A program made the translations under genes and the position numbers. A DNA stretch of 64,000 nt from Pseudomonadota bacterium (GTDB lineage: Bacteria; Pseudomonadota; Gammaproteobacteria; Burkholderiales; Rhodocyclaceae), in contig JAFEDJ010000021.1 in NCBI GenBank assembly GCA_018241685.1, forward strand, positions 372,001 to 436,000. The letters are read 5' to 3'. The notes under the pieces are model-generated. The model worked only from the letters and a program-made list of their open reading frames with translations, made no database searches and was not told the DNA's origin. Positions 11,195-21,487 of this stretch are shown in pieces (within the stretch, counting starts at the first letter, position 1; each line of letters begins with the position of its first letter).

Positions 11195-11971
11195 CTACTT
11201 CCAGTACGGCAACAAAGCCTTCGCCGCGTCGATGCGATGCGCCGCGCTGGCCGTCGGGTCGTTCATCACCGCCAGCAGGAAGCTCTGCGGATCGCCGAAA
11301 TGGCCTTCGACGCCGAGCCTTTCGGTGCCGCCCATCGTCGGCAGTACCGGCAAGCCGGACTGCACCTCGGCCACGACCGATGGCGCAGCCACCACCGGCG
11401 GCGGCGCCAATTGCACCAGCGCCCGCTCGAAGGCCATCCGGTCGATGCGCAGGAAATTGCCCAGCAAGTCGGCCTGGCGTTCCGGATTCGGCGCGATGTC
11501 CAGCCACGGCTCATGGGCCAGCACGCGGCCCATCGACGGATCGATGAAGGCCGACCACTTGCCGCTGGCGACGTTGATGCCCGGCACCACGTGCACCGTC
11601 GTTCCCGGACACGGCGCCAACCGCGCCGTCGGCACCTCGGCCAGATAACGCCGGCTCAGCCCGGCCAGGAAACTGCCCGCCTTCGCCAGCGGCACGGGAT
11701 CCGCCAGCGAAAACCACAGCTGGAAACCATCGGCCCCCGTTACCGCCATCACCGGCGCCGGCAACTGCAGATCATCCTGCACCGCCTGCCACAGGGCCGC
11801 GACGCAATCCCAGGCGTCCGCACCGCTCACCCCCAGCACCATCGCCCGCAGCTGCCCGTCCGGCCCCAGCGGATCGAAGACCTGCGCCACACCGCTCAGC
11901 AAGGCCTCTTCGTCCGGCGACAAGCCGGGATAGAAAAAGAGCCGCTGCAGTTCCGCAACCAGTTTGTTCAT
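11195..11971 (-). CDS. Conserved-looking protein of unknown function
   Basis: A 258-residue soluble protein. Two halves can be seen. Residues about 1-180 form an alpha/beta region with the segments VHVVPGINVASGKWSAFIDP and RQADLLGNFLRIDR. A Pro/Val linker leads to a short C-terminal piece, FLLAVMNDPTASAAHRIDAA, ending AKALLPYWK. That tail resembles a motif seen at the end of some phage terminase small subunits (an MND...R-DAAKALLPY pattern). This is a memory-based resemblance, not a demonstrated homology. There is no signal peptide. The gene is monocistronic, converges on gatB across a terminator and diverges from the hemerythrin kinase gene. Confidence 0.7.
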   Translation of the reverse strand: MNKLVAELQRLFFYPGLSPDEEALLSGVAQVFDPLGPDGQLRAMVLGVSGADAWDCVAALWQAVQDDLQLPAPVMAVTGADGFQLWFSLADPVPLAKAGSFLAGLSRRYLAEVPTARLAPCPGTTVHVVPGINVASGKWSAFIDPSMGRVLAHEPWLDIAPNPERQADLLGNFLRIDRMAFERALVQLAPPPVVAAPSVVAEVQSGLPVLPTMGGTERLGVEGHFGDPQSFLLAVMNDPTASAAHRIDAAKALLPYWK

Positions 11972-12149
11972 GGATCACCACCCGACGACGACCGGGCGAC
12001 TGTACCCGGCCTCCCTACCCATCCGCAACGCAGAGCACCCGGCACTGGCGGCAAAGATACGAAAAAGGTCCGGCCGCTCACACGATTTGACCCGCACGCC
12101 CTCCCAATTCGGGCAATAATCCACTGCACGCCGCCGTCGCAGCCCCGCC

Positions 12150-15100
12150 ATGAATACCATCGACATTTTTCCGTGGGACGATAACTTCAACACGGGCCTG
12201 CCCACCATCGATGAGCAACACCGCAAGCTGGTGCATCTGCTCAACCGGCTGGCCGGCCAGCTCACGCAGGAAGCGGACGAGCTGGACCTGGCGCCGCTGT
12301 TCGACGAACTGGTTGCCTATACCGTCTATCACTTCGAGACCGAAGAACGGATCTGGAACACGTTCATGGGGGGCGACGCCCACGAAATCGCTCACCGGAA
12401 CAACCACGCCTCCTTCGTCCGCTACGTCCAGCAGACCCGCAACAGCCTGCACACCCGCCCGCAAACGGAAGTCGCCGAAGAAGCCCTGGGGTTCCTGACC
12501 CGCTGGCTGGCCTCCCATATCCTCGAAACCGACCGGGCCATGGCCTACACCGTGCGCGCCATTCAGGACGGCATGCCGCTGGAAGTCGCCAAACAGCATG
12601 CCGCACGGCAGATGAGCGGGGCCACCCGCACGCTGGTCGACATCATCCTGTCGATCTACGCCACCCTGTCCAGCAACACCCTGCGCCTCCTGCGCGAACT
12701 GGCCGAACACCGCCAGGCCCGGATCGCCCTCAGCGACGCCAAGGACGCCCTGGAGAAATCCGGTCGATTGTTGCAGACCATCATCGATACGGTGCCGATG
12801 CGCGTCTTCTGGAAAGACCGGGACCTGCGCTACCTCGGCTGCAACCCTGTCTTCGCGCGGGACGCCGGCAAATCAGCCCCTGCAGAACTGATCGGCAAGG
12901 ACGACTACGCCCTCACCTGGGCACCGGAAGCCGACATCTACCGGGCCGACGACCGCGCCGTCATCGAATCGGGCGTGGCCAAGCTCGGCTACGAAGAGCC
13001 GCAGACCACGCCGGACGGCCACCAGATCTACCTGCGCTCCTCCAAGGTGCCGCTCACCGGATCCGATGGCAGCATCATCGGGGTACTGGGCATTTACGAG
13101 GACATCACCGACAGGACCGAAGCCCAGAAGGCCCTGCACGAGAGTGAGGAGCGCCTGCGCCTGGCCCTCGGCGTCGCCAACCAGGGCTGGTTCGACCTGG
13201 ATCTGCCCAGCGGTCGGGTAGACCTCAGCCCCAATTACGCCAGCATCATCGGCCACGCCGACGGCGACTTCGAAACCAACCTCTCCAACTGGTTCGCCAA
13301 CATCCACCCGGACGATGTGGAAGCCCTGCAGCGCAAGTTCGCCGCCTGCCTGCGCAGCGGCGGCCCGGAAAGCATGGAATACCGCCGCCGCACCCGCTCC
13401 GGCGACTGGATCTGGCTCGAGTCCGTCGGCAAGATCGTGCAATGGGATGCCTCCGGCAAGCCGCTGCGCATGATCGGCATCCATACCGACATCTCCGCCC
13501 GCAAGAAAGCCAGCGAAGAACAACGCCGCCTGAACCGCGCCCTGCGCCTACTCAGCGAATGCAATCTGGCCCTGGTGCGTGGCGATGACGAAAGCCAGTT
13601 GCTCAACCACATCTGCCGCCTGGTGGTCGAATCCGGCGGCTACGTGATGGCCTGGGTCGGCTACGCGGACAACGACTCCCAGAAGTCGGTCCAGCCCGTC
13701 GCCCGCTCGGGCTACGAAGAGGGCTATCTGGACAATGTGCGGATCAGCTGGGACCACAACCTGGACATCGGCCGCGGCCCGACCGGCAGTGCCATCTGGT
13801 CCGGCGAGACGCAGATCAACCAGGACGTGGCGAGCAATCCCGGCCTCGGCCCCTGGCGCGCGGCCGCCACCCAGCGGGGCTACCGCTCGTCGATCGCCCT
13901 GCCGCTGCGCCACGACGGCACGGTGTTCGGCGCGCTGACCATCTATGCGGCAGAGCCCCATGCCTTCCACAAGGATGAAATCACGCTGCTCGAAGAACTG
14001 GCCGCCAACCTCAGCTTCGGCATCCGGGCCCTGCGCACCCGTGCCCAACGGGAGGCCGCCATCGCCGCCAATCGGGCCAAGAGCTCCTTCATCGCCAACA
14101 TGTCCCACGAGATCCGCACGCCGCTCAATGCCATCAACGGCATGGTGCACCTGCTGCGCCGGGACGGCGTGGACGAGCAACAGGAAGGCCGCCTGGCCAA
14201 GATCGAGGACGCCAGCCAGCACCTGCTGGAGATCATCAACACCGTGCTCGACCTGTCGAAGATCGAAGCCGACAAGCTGGAACTCGCCGACGACCCCGTC
14301 GACCTGCACGCCCTGCTGCAGCGTGCCGCCGCGATGGTCCAGGAGCGGGTGCACGGCAAGCACCTTCAACTGAGCATCACCCTCTCGCCTGATCCGGCAC
14401 CACTGCTTCGCGGCGACGCCACCCGCCTGCAACAGGCCCTGCTCAACTACCTCGCCAATGCCGTGAAGTTCACCGAAGCCGGACACATCCGGCTGAACTG
14501 CGAGATCACTGCAGACGACGGCGACTGCGCGTGGGTGCGCTTCACTGTCCAGGACACGGGGATCGGCATCGCCCCCGACGCGCTGGCCCGCCTGTTCTCG
14601 GCTTTCGAACAGGCTGACAACTCCACCACCCGCCAATATGGCGGCACCGGCCTCGGCCTCGCCATCACCCGCAAGCTGGCCGAACTGATGCAAGGCGAAA
14701 CCGGCGCCGAGAGCACCCCCGGCGAAGGCAGCACCTTCTGGTTCACCGCCCGCCTCAAGCACGCGGCACACACGGCCAGAGCAGCAAACCCGACGACAGA
14801 CCTCACCAACGCCGAAAGCACCCTGCGCCAGCGCTTCGCCGGCAGCCGTGTGCTCCTCGTCGAGGACGAACCCACCAACCGGGAAGTCGCCAAGCTCTTC
14901 CTCGAGGACGTGGCACTGGCCGTGGATATCGCCGTGGACGGCCTCGAGGCCGTATCCCGGGCCCGCTCCCAGCCCTACGACGTGATCCTCATGGACATGC
15001 AGATGCCGCACCTCGACGGCCTCGATGCCAGCCGCCAGATCCGCTGCTTGCCCGGCCACGCCCATACACCGATCATCGCCATGACCGCCAACGCCTTTGC

Positions 15101-15215
15101 CGACGACCGCCAGCGCTGCCTGGCCGCCGGTATGGACGACTTCATCGCCAAGCCCTTCGCCCCCGAGCAACTGTTTGCGATGCTGCTCCAGTCCCTCGCC
15201 AACCGCGGAACATGA
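12150..15215 (+). CDS. Hybrid histidine kinase with N-terminal bacteriohemerythrin
   Basis: A 1021-residue soluble hybrid sensor kinase. Order: bacteriohemerythrin (1-135), coiled linker, PAS (about 205-330), PAS with PAC (about 335-460), GAF (about 475-620), HisKA, HATPase_c, receiver. All seven non-haem di-iron ligands expected for hemerythrin are present (H24, H61, E65, H82, H86, H123, D128), so O2 or a redox signal can plausibly be bound. The phosphoacceptor is H653 in [14 protein letters not shown]. The ATP site has [15 protein letters not shown] and [10 protein letters not shown]. The receiver Asp is D949 in VILMDMQMP. No transmembrane segment or output domain is present, so a partner must carry the signal onward. 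The gene stands alone. Confidence 0.93.
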   Translation: MNTIDIFPWDDNFNTGLPTIDEQHRKLVHLLNRLAGQLTQEADELDLAPLFDELVAYTVYHFETEERIWNTFMGGDAHEIAHRNNHASFVRYVQQTRNSLHTRPQTEVAEEALGFLTRWLASHILETDRAMAYTVRAIQDGMPLEVAKQHAARQMSGATRTLVDIILSIYATLSSNTLRLLRELAEHRQARIALSDAKDALEKSGRLLQTIIDTVPMRVFWKDRDLRYLGCNPVFARDAGKSAPAELIGKDDYALTWAPEADIYRADDRAVIESGVAKLGYEEPQTTPDGHQIYLRSSKVPLTGSDGSIIGVLGIYEDITDRTEAQKALHESEERLRLALGVANQGWFDLDLPSGRVDLSPNYASIIGHADGDFETNLSNWFANIHPDDVEALQRKFAACLRSGGPESMEYRRRTRSGDWIWLESVGKIVQWDASGKPLRMIGIHTDISARKKASEEQRRLNRALRLLSECNLALVRGDDESQLLNHICRLVVESGGYVMAWVGYADNDSQKSVQPVARSGYEEGYLDNVRISWDHNLDIGRGPTGSAIWSGETQINQDVASNPGLGPWRAAATQRGYRSSIALPLRHDGTVFGALTIYAAEPHAFHKDEITLLEELAANLSFGIRALRTRAQREAAIAANRAKSSFIANMSHEIRTPLNAINGMVHLLRRDGVDEQQEGRLAKIEDASQHLLEIINTVLDLSKIEADKLELADDPVDLHALLQRAAAMVQERVHGKHLQLSITLSPDPAPLLRGDATRLQQALLNYLANAVKFTEAGHIRLNCEITADDGDCAWVRFTVQDTGIGIAPDALARLFSAFEQADNSTTRQYGGTGLGLAITRKLAELMQGETGAESTPGEGSTFWFTARLKHAAHTARAANPTTDLTNAESTLRQRFAGSRVLLVEDEPTNREVAKLFLEDVALAVDIAVDGLEAVSRARSQPYDVILMDMQMPHLDGLDASRQIRCLPGHAHTPIIAMTANAFADDRQRCLAAGMDDFIAKPFAPEQLFAMLLQSLANRGT

Positions 15216-15389
15216 TCCCTCCCATGCGGGGGGCATCCTCCGCACAAGCACATTTACATTAACCCATTGTGGGCTAGACTGGCCTTAGCCCGCCGGCGAC
15301 AGACAAGCGGGCCACACACAACCCGGCCCGGACGGACAGCGCCGCGCCGCGGCCCCACCGCCGGGCTCACTCCTGGAATGGGGATGATC

Positions 15390-16910
15390 ATGGCCAAGAC
15401 TTCTTCAGATACGGGCAGCAAGAAACCCTCCAAGAGCAGCACCAAGCCGCCGAAGACCACGAAGCCACCAAAGACGCCGCCCCCACCGGCCAGCCTCCTG
15501 ATCAACGCCTGGGAACAGGACCCGGGTGCCAGCGCTGCCGCCGACGGTGGCACGCTGATCCAGCGTAGCGTCACCCAGCTGTCCGCCACGCCCCTGCCCA
15601 CCAAGATCACCCACCCGTCCGCCGCCCCCGCCGCCGGGGTGTACATGCCCGCCACCGCCGAGTTCCGCTACTGGGCCTGTGCCGACGCGCTGCGCCGCGG
15701 CTCCGACTTCTGGGGTGGCCTCATCGCCGGCGTCCAGTGGCAGGTCGGCGCCACCCTGCCGGTGGATCTCGACCACGGGCAGGATCTCAACGCCTATTAC
15801 GACCGGGTCGGCCTGCGCTTCTTCCACGGCAGCGTGCGGGGCCGCACGTTCTATTCCGGCGAAAGCCCAGACGTCGTCTGCCACGAACTCGGCCACGCCC
15901 TCCTCGACGCGATCAAACCGCAGCTGTGGGACGCCGCCAGCCTGGAAGTGGCCGCCTTCCACGAATCCTTCGGCGACATGAGCGCCCTCCTCACCGCCCT
16001 GCAACTGCCCTCCGTGCGCCACAGCGCGCTCGCCGAGACCCAGGGCGTGCTCTACCGCTCCAGCGCCCTGTCGCGCCTGGCCGAGCAGCTCGGCTGGGCG
16101 ATCCGACAGAGCTACCCGGACGCCGTCGAGAGCGACTGCCTGCGCAACGCGGTCAATTCCTTCTCCTACACCGCGCCCCAGCACCTGCCCAGCTCGGGGC
16201 CCGCGTCGGTGCTCAGCGCCGAAGCGCATTCCTTCTCCCGCGTGTTCACCGCCGCCTTCTTCGAAGGGCTGGCCGGCATGTTCAAGGCCCAGCCCAGCCA
16301 GGACGAGAACGGCCTGCTCCGCGCCAGCCACGACGCCGCCACGCTGCTCGTCGCCGGCATCGGCAGTGCGGCGGTGGTACCGGCCTTCTACAGCCAGGTG
16401 GCGGCGCAGATGATCCTCGCCGCCAAACAGCAGTTCGCCGCCCTGTCCTACGCCCAGGCCCTGAAGAGCGCCTTCGTCCGCCACGGCATCCTGTCCCCCG
16501 CCGCCGCCGCCACCACCGAGACCGCCAGCCCCCGCGGCATGGCCGAACCGGCGGCCGAGCTGGCACGCGTAAGCCTCTCGGTGGCCGAATACGGCCTCAG
16601 CGACGAGGAGGTGCACGTCTATGCACCATCCCAGGCCGCCCAACTGGCCGTCGCCGGCGGAGCACGGGGCATGGGTTCGTCCCCCGACACCGCACCGACC
16701 GACGCCGCCCGGGCCTTTCTGGAACACCTGCTGCGCCGGGGCCGCCTCAAGCCCCAGGAAGAGAAAGGCGGACAGACTCGCGGACTGGTCGCCCGCAGCA
16801 CAGCCCCCGACACCCACGAAACCCACACCCACGAGCTGCGCCGGGAAGGCAAGGACCTCGTCCTGCGCCGCCTGCGCATAGACTGTGGCCCATACTGCAC
16901 GCACCACTGA
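15390..16910 (+). CDS. Thermolysin-like (gluzincin) metallopeptidase candidate
   Basis: Predicted zinc peptidase of about 506 residues. The start at 15390 (MAKTSS) is preferred because GGGG lies 6 bases upstream; ATGs at 15378 and 15384 are alternatives. The N-terminus is a Lys/Pro/Ser/Thr-rich low-complexity segment (1-35) without a signal peptide. The catalytic signature is HELGH at 165-169, then a Glu ligand in HESFGD (E192), 22 residues on, with D196 matching the ExxxD of M4-type peptidases. The C-terminal third is Ala-rich and ends in a His/Cys-containing tail. No secretion signal was found, which is unusual for M4-like enzymes. A role inside the cell or export by another route is possible. 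Flanking genes give no clue. Confidence 0.7.
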   Translation: MAKTSSDTGSKKPSKSSTKPPKTTKPPKTPPPPASLLINAWEQDPGASAAADGGTLIQRSVTQLSATPLPTKITHPSAAPAAGVYMPATAEFRYWACADALRRGSDFWGGLIAGVQWQVGATLPVDLDHGQDLNAYYDRVGLRFFHGSVRGRTFYSGESPDVVCHELGHALLDAIKPQLWDAASLEVAAFHESFGDMSALLTALQLPSVRHSALAETQGVLYRSSALSRLAEQLGWAIRQSYPDAVESDCLRNAVNSFSYTAPQHLPSSGPASVLSAEAHSFSRVFTAAFFEGLAGMFKAQPSQDENGLLRASHDAATLLVAGIGSAAVVPAFYSQVAAQMILAAKQQFAALSYAQALKSAFVRHGILSPAAAATTETASPRGMAEPAAELARVSLSVAEYGLSDEEVHVYAPSQAAQLAVAGGARGMGSSPDTAPTDAARAFLEHLLRRGRLKPQEEKGGQTRGLVARSTAPDTHETHTHELRREGKDLVLRRLRIDCGPYCTHH

Positions 16911-16970
16911 CACAGCCACTCCGGCGGGACGCCCGCCCCGCCGGCCTCCACCAACACCTCGGATAGCCCC

Positions 16971-17390
16971 GTGACCGACCCGCAAGCCCCCGCCGCCAAC
17001 CCGGACGAAGCCCTGCTGCATGCCGGACTGGCCCGGCGCGGGCTGGAACTGGCCGGCATCGACGCGCACCGGCCCGACGGCAGCTACGACCTGCTGGTCA
17101 CCCGCCTGCAGGCCCTCGACGGCGGGCACGGCCACACCCTCTACGCCCCGGTACGCTTCCCGTGCCGGGTCCGCCTGACGGCGGCCGGCGAGCTCGACTG
17201 GCTGGACGGCGACGCCGCCGCGGACGCCGCCCGGGCCGACGCCCAGGCCTGGCTGTCGATGCTGATCGCCAACCAGCAACTCGCCCCGGCCGGCGCGCCA
17301 CTACCGCCGGGTGCCACCCACCGTATCGAAACCGACGCCGCCGGCCGCCCGGTGGTACACCGCGCCCGCTTCGGCCTGGGCTTCCACTGA
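16971..17390 (+). CDS. Hypothetical protein, GTG start
   Basis: A 139-residue soluble, Ala-rich protein starting with GTG at 16971. It has no signal peptide, no membrane segment and no recognised motif. Most of the chain is predicted alpha/beta, with an acidic middle (LDWLDGDAAADAARADAQ). It lies between the zincin gene (60 bases) and the HAD phosphatase gene (39 bases) on the same strand, so it may share a transcript with either. Codon use matches the surroundings, which argues for a real gene. Confidence 0.65.
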   Translation: MTDPQAPAANPDEALLHAGLARRGLELAGIDAHRPDGSYDLLVTRLQALDGGHGHTLYAPVRFPCRVRLTAAGELDWLDGDAAADAARADAQAWLSMLIANQQLAPAGAPLPPGATHRIETDAAGRPVVHRARFGLGFH

Positions 17391-17429
17391 AGGCCCCGCA
17401 GCCGGCCGCTGCCGACCGGAGAGACATCC

Positions 17430-18200
17430 ATGCCCCTGCCCACCGCCCCCCGTGCCGTACTGATCGACCTGGCCGGCGTGCTGCACATCGACGACCAGGC
17501 CATCCCCGGCGCGGTCCGGGCCCTCGAGGCCCTGCGCGCCAGCGGCCTGCCGCTGCGCTTCCTGACCAACACCACGCGCAGCCCGCGCGGGCGCATCGTC
17601 GCCAGCCTGCAGGCGATGGGCTTCGACATCACCGCCGACGAGATCCAGACCGCCGTGCTGGCCACCCGCCGGCTGGTGGCGCAGCGCGGCCTGCACCCCC
17701 ACTACTTGGTCCATCCCGACATCGCCGGCGAGATCGGCGCCAGCCATGCCACACCGGATGCGGTGGTGCTCGGCGACGCCGGCCCCCACTTCGCATACGA
17801 CGCGCTGAACACCGTCTTCCGCCTGCTGATGCAGGGCCTGCCCTTCATCGTGATGGCCCGCAACCGCTACTTCATGGCCCGCGACGGCCTCACCCTCGAC
17901 ATGGGCGCCTTCGTCGCCGGCCTGGAATACAGCAGCGGCCGCCAGGCCGAGGTGGTCGGCAAGCCAGCCGAGCCCTTCTTCCGCACCGTGCTCGACGAAC
18001 TCGGCGTAGCCCCCGCCGACGCCGTGCTGATCGGCGACGACCTGGCCGACGACATCGGCGGCGCCCACGCCGCCGGCATTCCCGGCATCCTGGTGCGCAC
18101 CGGCAAGTTCCGCCCGGCGGACGAGCACCACCCCACCCATCGCCCTGCCGCCGTGGTGGACGACTTCGCCGCCGCCGTCGCGCTGCTGGCCGCCGCCTGA
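17430..18200 (+). CDS. HAD-IIA hydrolase of the LHPP/HDHD2 type
   Basis: A 256-residue haloacid-dehalogenase phosphatase, subclass IIA, like eukaryotic HDHD2 and LHPP (phosphohistidine/phospholysine or pyrophosphate phosphatases). Motif I reads DLAGVLH: the nucleophile Asp is kept, but the +2 acid/base Asp of the usual DxDG is Ala. LHPP and HDHD2 have Ser or Asn there, so this fits the subgroup. Motif II is FLTNTTRSPRG, motif III includes VVGKPAEPFF, and motif IV is VLIGDDLADDIGGA. The real substrate is unknown. The gene is followed 12 bases later by an amino-acid permease gene. Confidence 0.85.
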   Translation: MPLPTAPRAVLIDLAGVLHIDDQAIPGAVRALEALRASGLPLRFLTNTTRSPRGRIVASLQAMGFDITADEIQTAVLATRRLVAQRGLHPHYLVHPDIAGEIGASHATPDAVVLGDAGPHFAYDALNTVFRLLMQGLPFIVMARNRYFMARDGLTLDMGAFVAGLEYSSGRQAEVVGKPAEPFFRTVLDELGVAPADAVLIGDDLADDIGGAHAAGIPGILVRTGKFRPADEHHPTHRPAAVVDDFAAAVALLAAA

Positions 18201-18212
18201 AGCCCGGCCGGC

Positions 18213-19592
18213 ATGGACACCCAGCGCAAACTGGCCGACGACGCCCTCGGCGCCTTCGAATCGGCGGTGATGGGCATCGCCGGCACCGCACCGGCCTTCA
18301 GCGTCGCCGTCACCACCGCCACCATCGTCGCCGCGGTGGGCGTGCTGTCGGTGGGCAGCATCCTGTACTGCGGCCTGATCATGTTCGGCATCATGCTGGC
18401 CTTCTTCCACCTGTGCAAAATCACCCCCGACGCCGGCGCCGCCTATGCCTGGGTCGGCCACGTCTTCGGGCGCAGGTGGGGCTTCTTCGCCGGCTGGGGG
18501 CTGCTGGTCGCATCGATCTTCTTCATGGTCTCGGCCACCGTCCCGGCGGCCACGTCGACGCTGGTGCTGCTCGCCCCCGACAAGGTCGAGAGCACCGCCT
18601 GGGTAACCTTCACCGCGGCACTCTGGCTGACCCTGGTCACCGCCGTGGTGACCCGCGGAATCAAGCACTCCAGCTACGCGCAACTGCTCCTCACCGGCAC
18701 CGAGACCGCCGTGGTGCTGGCGCTGATCGTCGGCGCCTTCGTCGAATACGGCGGGCGGCCGGCCCACGTGCCTTCCGTCATCTGGTTGTCGCCCTTCTCC
18801 TTCACGCCGCAGCTGTTCGCCACCGGCGCGCTGACGGCGATCTTCTTCTACTGGGGCTGGGACGTGACCCTCAACCTCAGCGAGGAAACCCGCCACGACG
18901 GCACGGACGGCGCCCACCCGGCCGGCAAGGGCGCCTTCTGGGCGATGGTGAACCTGATCCTGTTCTTCATCATCATGATGGTCGTGGTCCTCATCGTGCT
19001 CAGCGACGAGGAGATCGCCAGCGCCAACACCAACGTGCTGTACGCCATCGCCAACAAGCTCTTTCCGCCGCCGTGGAACTACCTGGCGGTGCTGTCCACC
19101 ATTCTCAGCACCATCGGCACCATCGAGACCCAGATCCTGCAGTTCAGCCGCAGCATGTTCGCGATGGCCCGCGACCAGATGCTCCACCCCCGTTACGCCG
19201 ACATCCATCCCCAGTGGCAGACCCCGTGGCTGGCCACGCTGGTGATCTGGCTGCTCGGCGTGCTGCTGCTGTTCAGCGCGTCCTACATGCCGTCGGTGAG
19301 CCGCATCCTGCAAAGCTCCATCCTCGCCATCGGCTTCCAGATCTGCTTCTACATGAGCCTGGCCGGCTTCGCCTGCGCCTGGCACTACCGCGCCAGGCTG
19401 GCGAGCGGCGCCGTGGACGCCGTGTCCTACGTGCTGTGGCCGCTGCTGGCGGCGCTGTTCATGGTCTTCATCGCCATCTACAGCATCCCCAGCTTCGACG
19501 CCGTCACCGACATCATGGGCATCGGCGGCATCCTCATCGGCTTCGTGCCGCTGATCCTGGGCCGGCTGCGGCGGGTGAACCGCGCGCCCTAG
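18213..19592 (+). CDS. APC-superfamily amino acid permease
   Basis: Inner-membrane secondary transporter of 459 residues with about twelve hydrophobic helices. It begins with the APC-type first helix region (AVMGIAGTAPAFSVAV), followed by ITPDAGAAYAWVGHVFG, which matches the conserved PxAGG-like loop of this superfamily. The substrate cannot be read from sequence. It lies 12 bases downstream of the HAD gene and 4 bases upstream of an AraC regulator, so the three probably form one transcript. Confidence 0.88.
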   Translation: MDTQRKLADDALGAFESAVMGIAGTAPAFSVAVTTATIVAAVGVLSVGSILYCGLIMFGIMLAFFHLCKITPDAGAAYAWVGHVFGRRWGFFAGWGLLVASIFFMVSATVPAATSTLVLLAPDKVESTAWVTFTAALWLTLVTAVVTRGIKHSSYAQLLLTGTETAVVLALIVGAFVEYGGRPAHVPSVIWLSPFSFTPQLFATGALTAIFFYWGWDVTLNLSEETRHDGTDGAHPAGKGAFWAMVNLILFFIIMMVVVLIVLSDEEIASANTNVLYAIANKLFPPPWNYLAVLSTILSTIGTIETQILQFSRSMFAMARDQMLHPRYADIHPQWQTPWLATLVIWLLGVLLLFSASYMPSVSRILQSSILAIGFQICFYMSLAGFACAWHYRARLASGAVDAVSYVLWPLLAALFMVFIAIYSIPSFDAVTDIMGIGGILIGFVPLILGRLRRVNRAP

Positions 19593-19596
19593 CCCC

Positions 19597-20376
19597 ATGT
19601 CCCTAAAAAGCACCCGCCGCTCCGACTACGAAACCGCCGCCATGCCGCTGGGGGTGATGCCCAAGGACTACCCGGACGGTTTCGCAGTGGACACCCATCG
19701 CCACACCCGGGGCCAGCTCATCTACGCCACGGCCGGCCTGATGAAGGTGTCCACCGCCACCGCCCTGTGGCTGGTCCCACCGCAGCACGCGCTGTGGATG
19801 CCGCCGGAGCTCGACCACCGCATGCAGGCCATCGGCCGCGTCAGCCTGCGCAGCCTCTACGTGCGGCCCGACGTGCTGCCGCCGGACCTGCCCGCCCACC
19901 CCAGGGTCATCCGCGTGTCGGCCTTCCTGCGCGAACTGCTGCTACGGGCCGCCGCCGTGCCCATCGGCTATGCGGAAGACAGCCACGACGCGCAGATCCT
20001 GGCCGTGCTGCTCGGCGAGATCGCGCTGGCCTGCCAGGCCATCGACTTCCGCCTCGCCACCGCCAGGGACAAGCGGTTGGCCCGGGTCTGCGACGCGCTC
20101 ATCGCCGACCCGGCCCGGGGCGACAGCCTGGAGGACTGGGCCAGCTTCGCCGGCACCTCCGGCCGCACGCTGGCGCGCCTCTTCAACAGGGAGTTCGGCG
20201 TCACCTTCAGCGCCTGGCGCCAGCAGGTCCGCATCATGCTCGCCTTGCCACGGCTGGCCGCCGGCGAGCCCGTCACAGTGGTCGCCGCCGACCTGGGCTA
20301 CGCGACGCCGGGCGCCTTCACCCAGGTGTTCCGGCGCCTGATGGGCGCCGCGCCGAGCAGCTATTTCGAGGACTGA
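19597..20376 (+). CDS. AraC-family regulator with N-terminal cupin
   Basis: A 259-residue regulator. Residues about 25-100 form an AraC-type cupin sensing domain (HRHTRGQLIYATAGLMKV, then LWLVPPQHALWMPP), and about 165-259 form the double helix-turn-helix (LEDWASFAGTSGRTLARLFNREFG ... VAADLGYATPGAFTQVFRRLMG). That layout matches the common AraC family with short cupin sensors that bind small ligands. It directly follows the permease gene, so local control of the HAD-permease unit is a fair guess, but no operator was identified. Confidence 0.9.
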   Translation: MSLKSTRRSDYETAAMPLGVMPKDYPDGFAVDTHRHTRGQLIYATAGLMKVSTATALWLVPPQHALWMPPELDHRMQAIGRVSLRSLYVRPDVLPPDLPAHPRVIRVSAFLRELLLRAAAVPIGYAEDSHDAQILAVLLGEIALACQAIDFRLATARDKRLARVCDALIADPARGDSLEDWASFAGTSGRTLARLFNREFGVTFSAWRQQVRIMLALPRLAAGEPVTVVAADLGYATPGAFTQVFRRLMGAAPSSYFED

Positions 20377-20530
20377 ACGTCCCCGGCCGGGCACCATGGG
20401 GTGCCCGGCCGCTTGTCCGATTCGCCACCGAAGATGGCAAGGCCGGCGCAGCGGGCCGCGCTTCATCCGCCTACTCTCCTCCCATGCCCACCCGGCGCAT
20501 CCCGCGCACGCCCAGAGGAGAAACCACCGC

Positions 20531-21487
20531 ATGAACCCGCAAGCCACTCCGGCCCCAGCCGCCCATCCGGGCCCCGTCCAGCGCCAGGACGTCGGATTCG
20601 ACGCCGACGGCATCACCCTGCGCGGCTGGCTGTACCGGCCGCAGCAGGAGGCCACCGGGCAACACCTGCCGGCCATCGTGATGTGCGGCGGCTACGGCAC
20701 GACCAAGGAGATGTTCACCGACCTCTACGCCGAGAAGTTCGCCGCCGCCGGCTTTGCGGTGCTGCTCTACGACCACCGCGGCTTCGGCGCCAGCGACGGC
20801 CTGCCACGCCACGAGGCCAACCCGTGGCAGCAGGTGGAGGATTTTCGCCACGCCATCACCCATGCCAGCCGCCTGGACGGCATCGATGCCCAGCGCATCG
20901 GCATCTGGGGCAGCAGCTACAGCGGCGGGCACGCACTCGTCGTCGCCGCCACCGACCGCCGCGTCAAATGCGTGGCAGTCCAGGTGCCGACCACCCACGG
21001 CACCCAGGCCGCCCTGCGCCGCGTCTCCGGAGACGCCGAAACCGCCCTCTTGGAACGCTTCGCCACCGACCGCCAGCAACGTGCCGCCGGGGCTGCACCG
21101 GCCATGCTGCCGCTGATGGGCGACGCCGACTCCGGCGCCGTCTACCGCAGCCCGGACGCCATCGCCTGGTACACCACCGCCTACCGGCGCGCCCCCGCCG
21201 AAAAACCGGAGATCAGCCTGCGCTCCGTCGAGTTCGCGCGGGCCTACAACCCCGGCGACTACATCGAACGCATCAGCCCGACTCCCCTGCTGATGCAGAT
21301 CGCCGAACAGGACTCGATCACCCCCACCGACCTCGCTCTGGCCGCCTACCGCAACGCCCTCGAACCCAAGTCCCTGCGCATCATCCCCGGCGCCGGCCAT
21401 TTCGACGCCTACGGGCGGGACTTCGAAGCCAGTTCCAGCGCCGCGCTGGCGTGGTTCGTGCGCCACCTGCGGCCGACTGGGTTGTAG
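20531..21487 (+). CDS. Alpha/beta hydrolase
   Basis: A 318-residue alpha/beta hydrolase. The start at 20531 is set by AGAGGAGA about 10 bases upstream; the frame is open further up but without a ribosome binding site. The nucleophile elbow is GSSYSGG, with oxyanion-region GGYGTTKEM upstream, and the acid/base pair likely sits in EQDSITP and GAGHFDAY near the C-terminus. It lacks a signal peptide. Related proteins are annotated as dienelactone-hydrolase-like or Xaa-Pro-peptidase-like. The exact substrate is unknown. It is the last intact gene before the accessory region. Confidence 0.85.
   Translation: MNPQATPAPAAHPGPVQRQDVGFDADGITLRGWLYRPQQEATGQHLPAIVMCGGYGTTKEMFTDLYAEKFAAAGFAVLLYDHRGFGASDGLPRHEANPWQQVEDFRHAITHASRLDGIDAQRIGIWGSSYSGGHALVVAATDRRVKCVAVQVPTTHGTQAALRRVSGDAETALLERFATDRQQRAAGAAPAMLPLMGDADSGAVYRSPDAIAWYTTAYRRAPAEKPEISLRSVEFARAYNPGDYIERISPTPLLMQIAEQDSITPTDLALAAYRNALEPKSLRIIPGAGHFDAYGRDFEASSSAALAWFVRHLRPTGL

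Noticed and set aside
12079-12130. Promoter TTGACC...AATAAT before the hemerythrin kinase
   Set aside because: The spacer is 22 bases, too long for a sigma-70 promoter.
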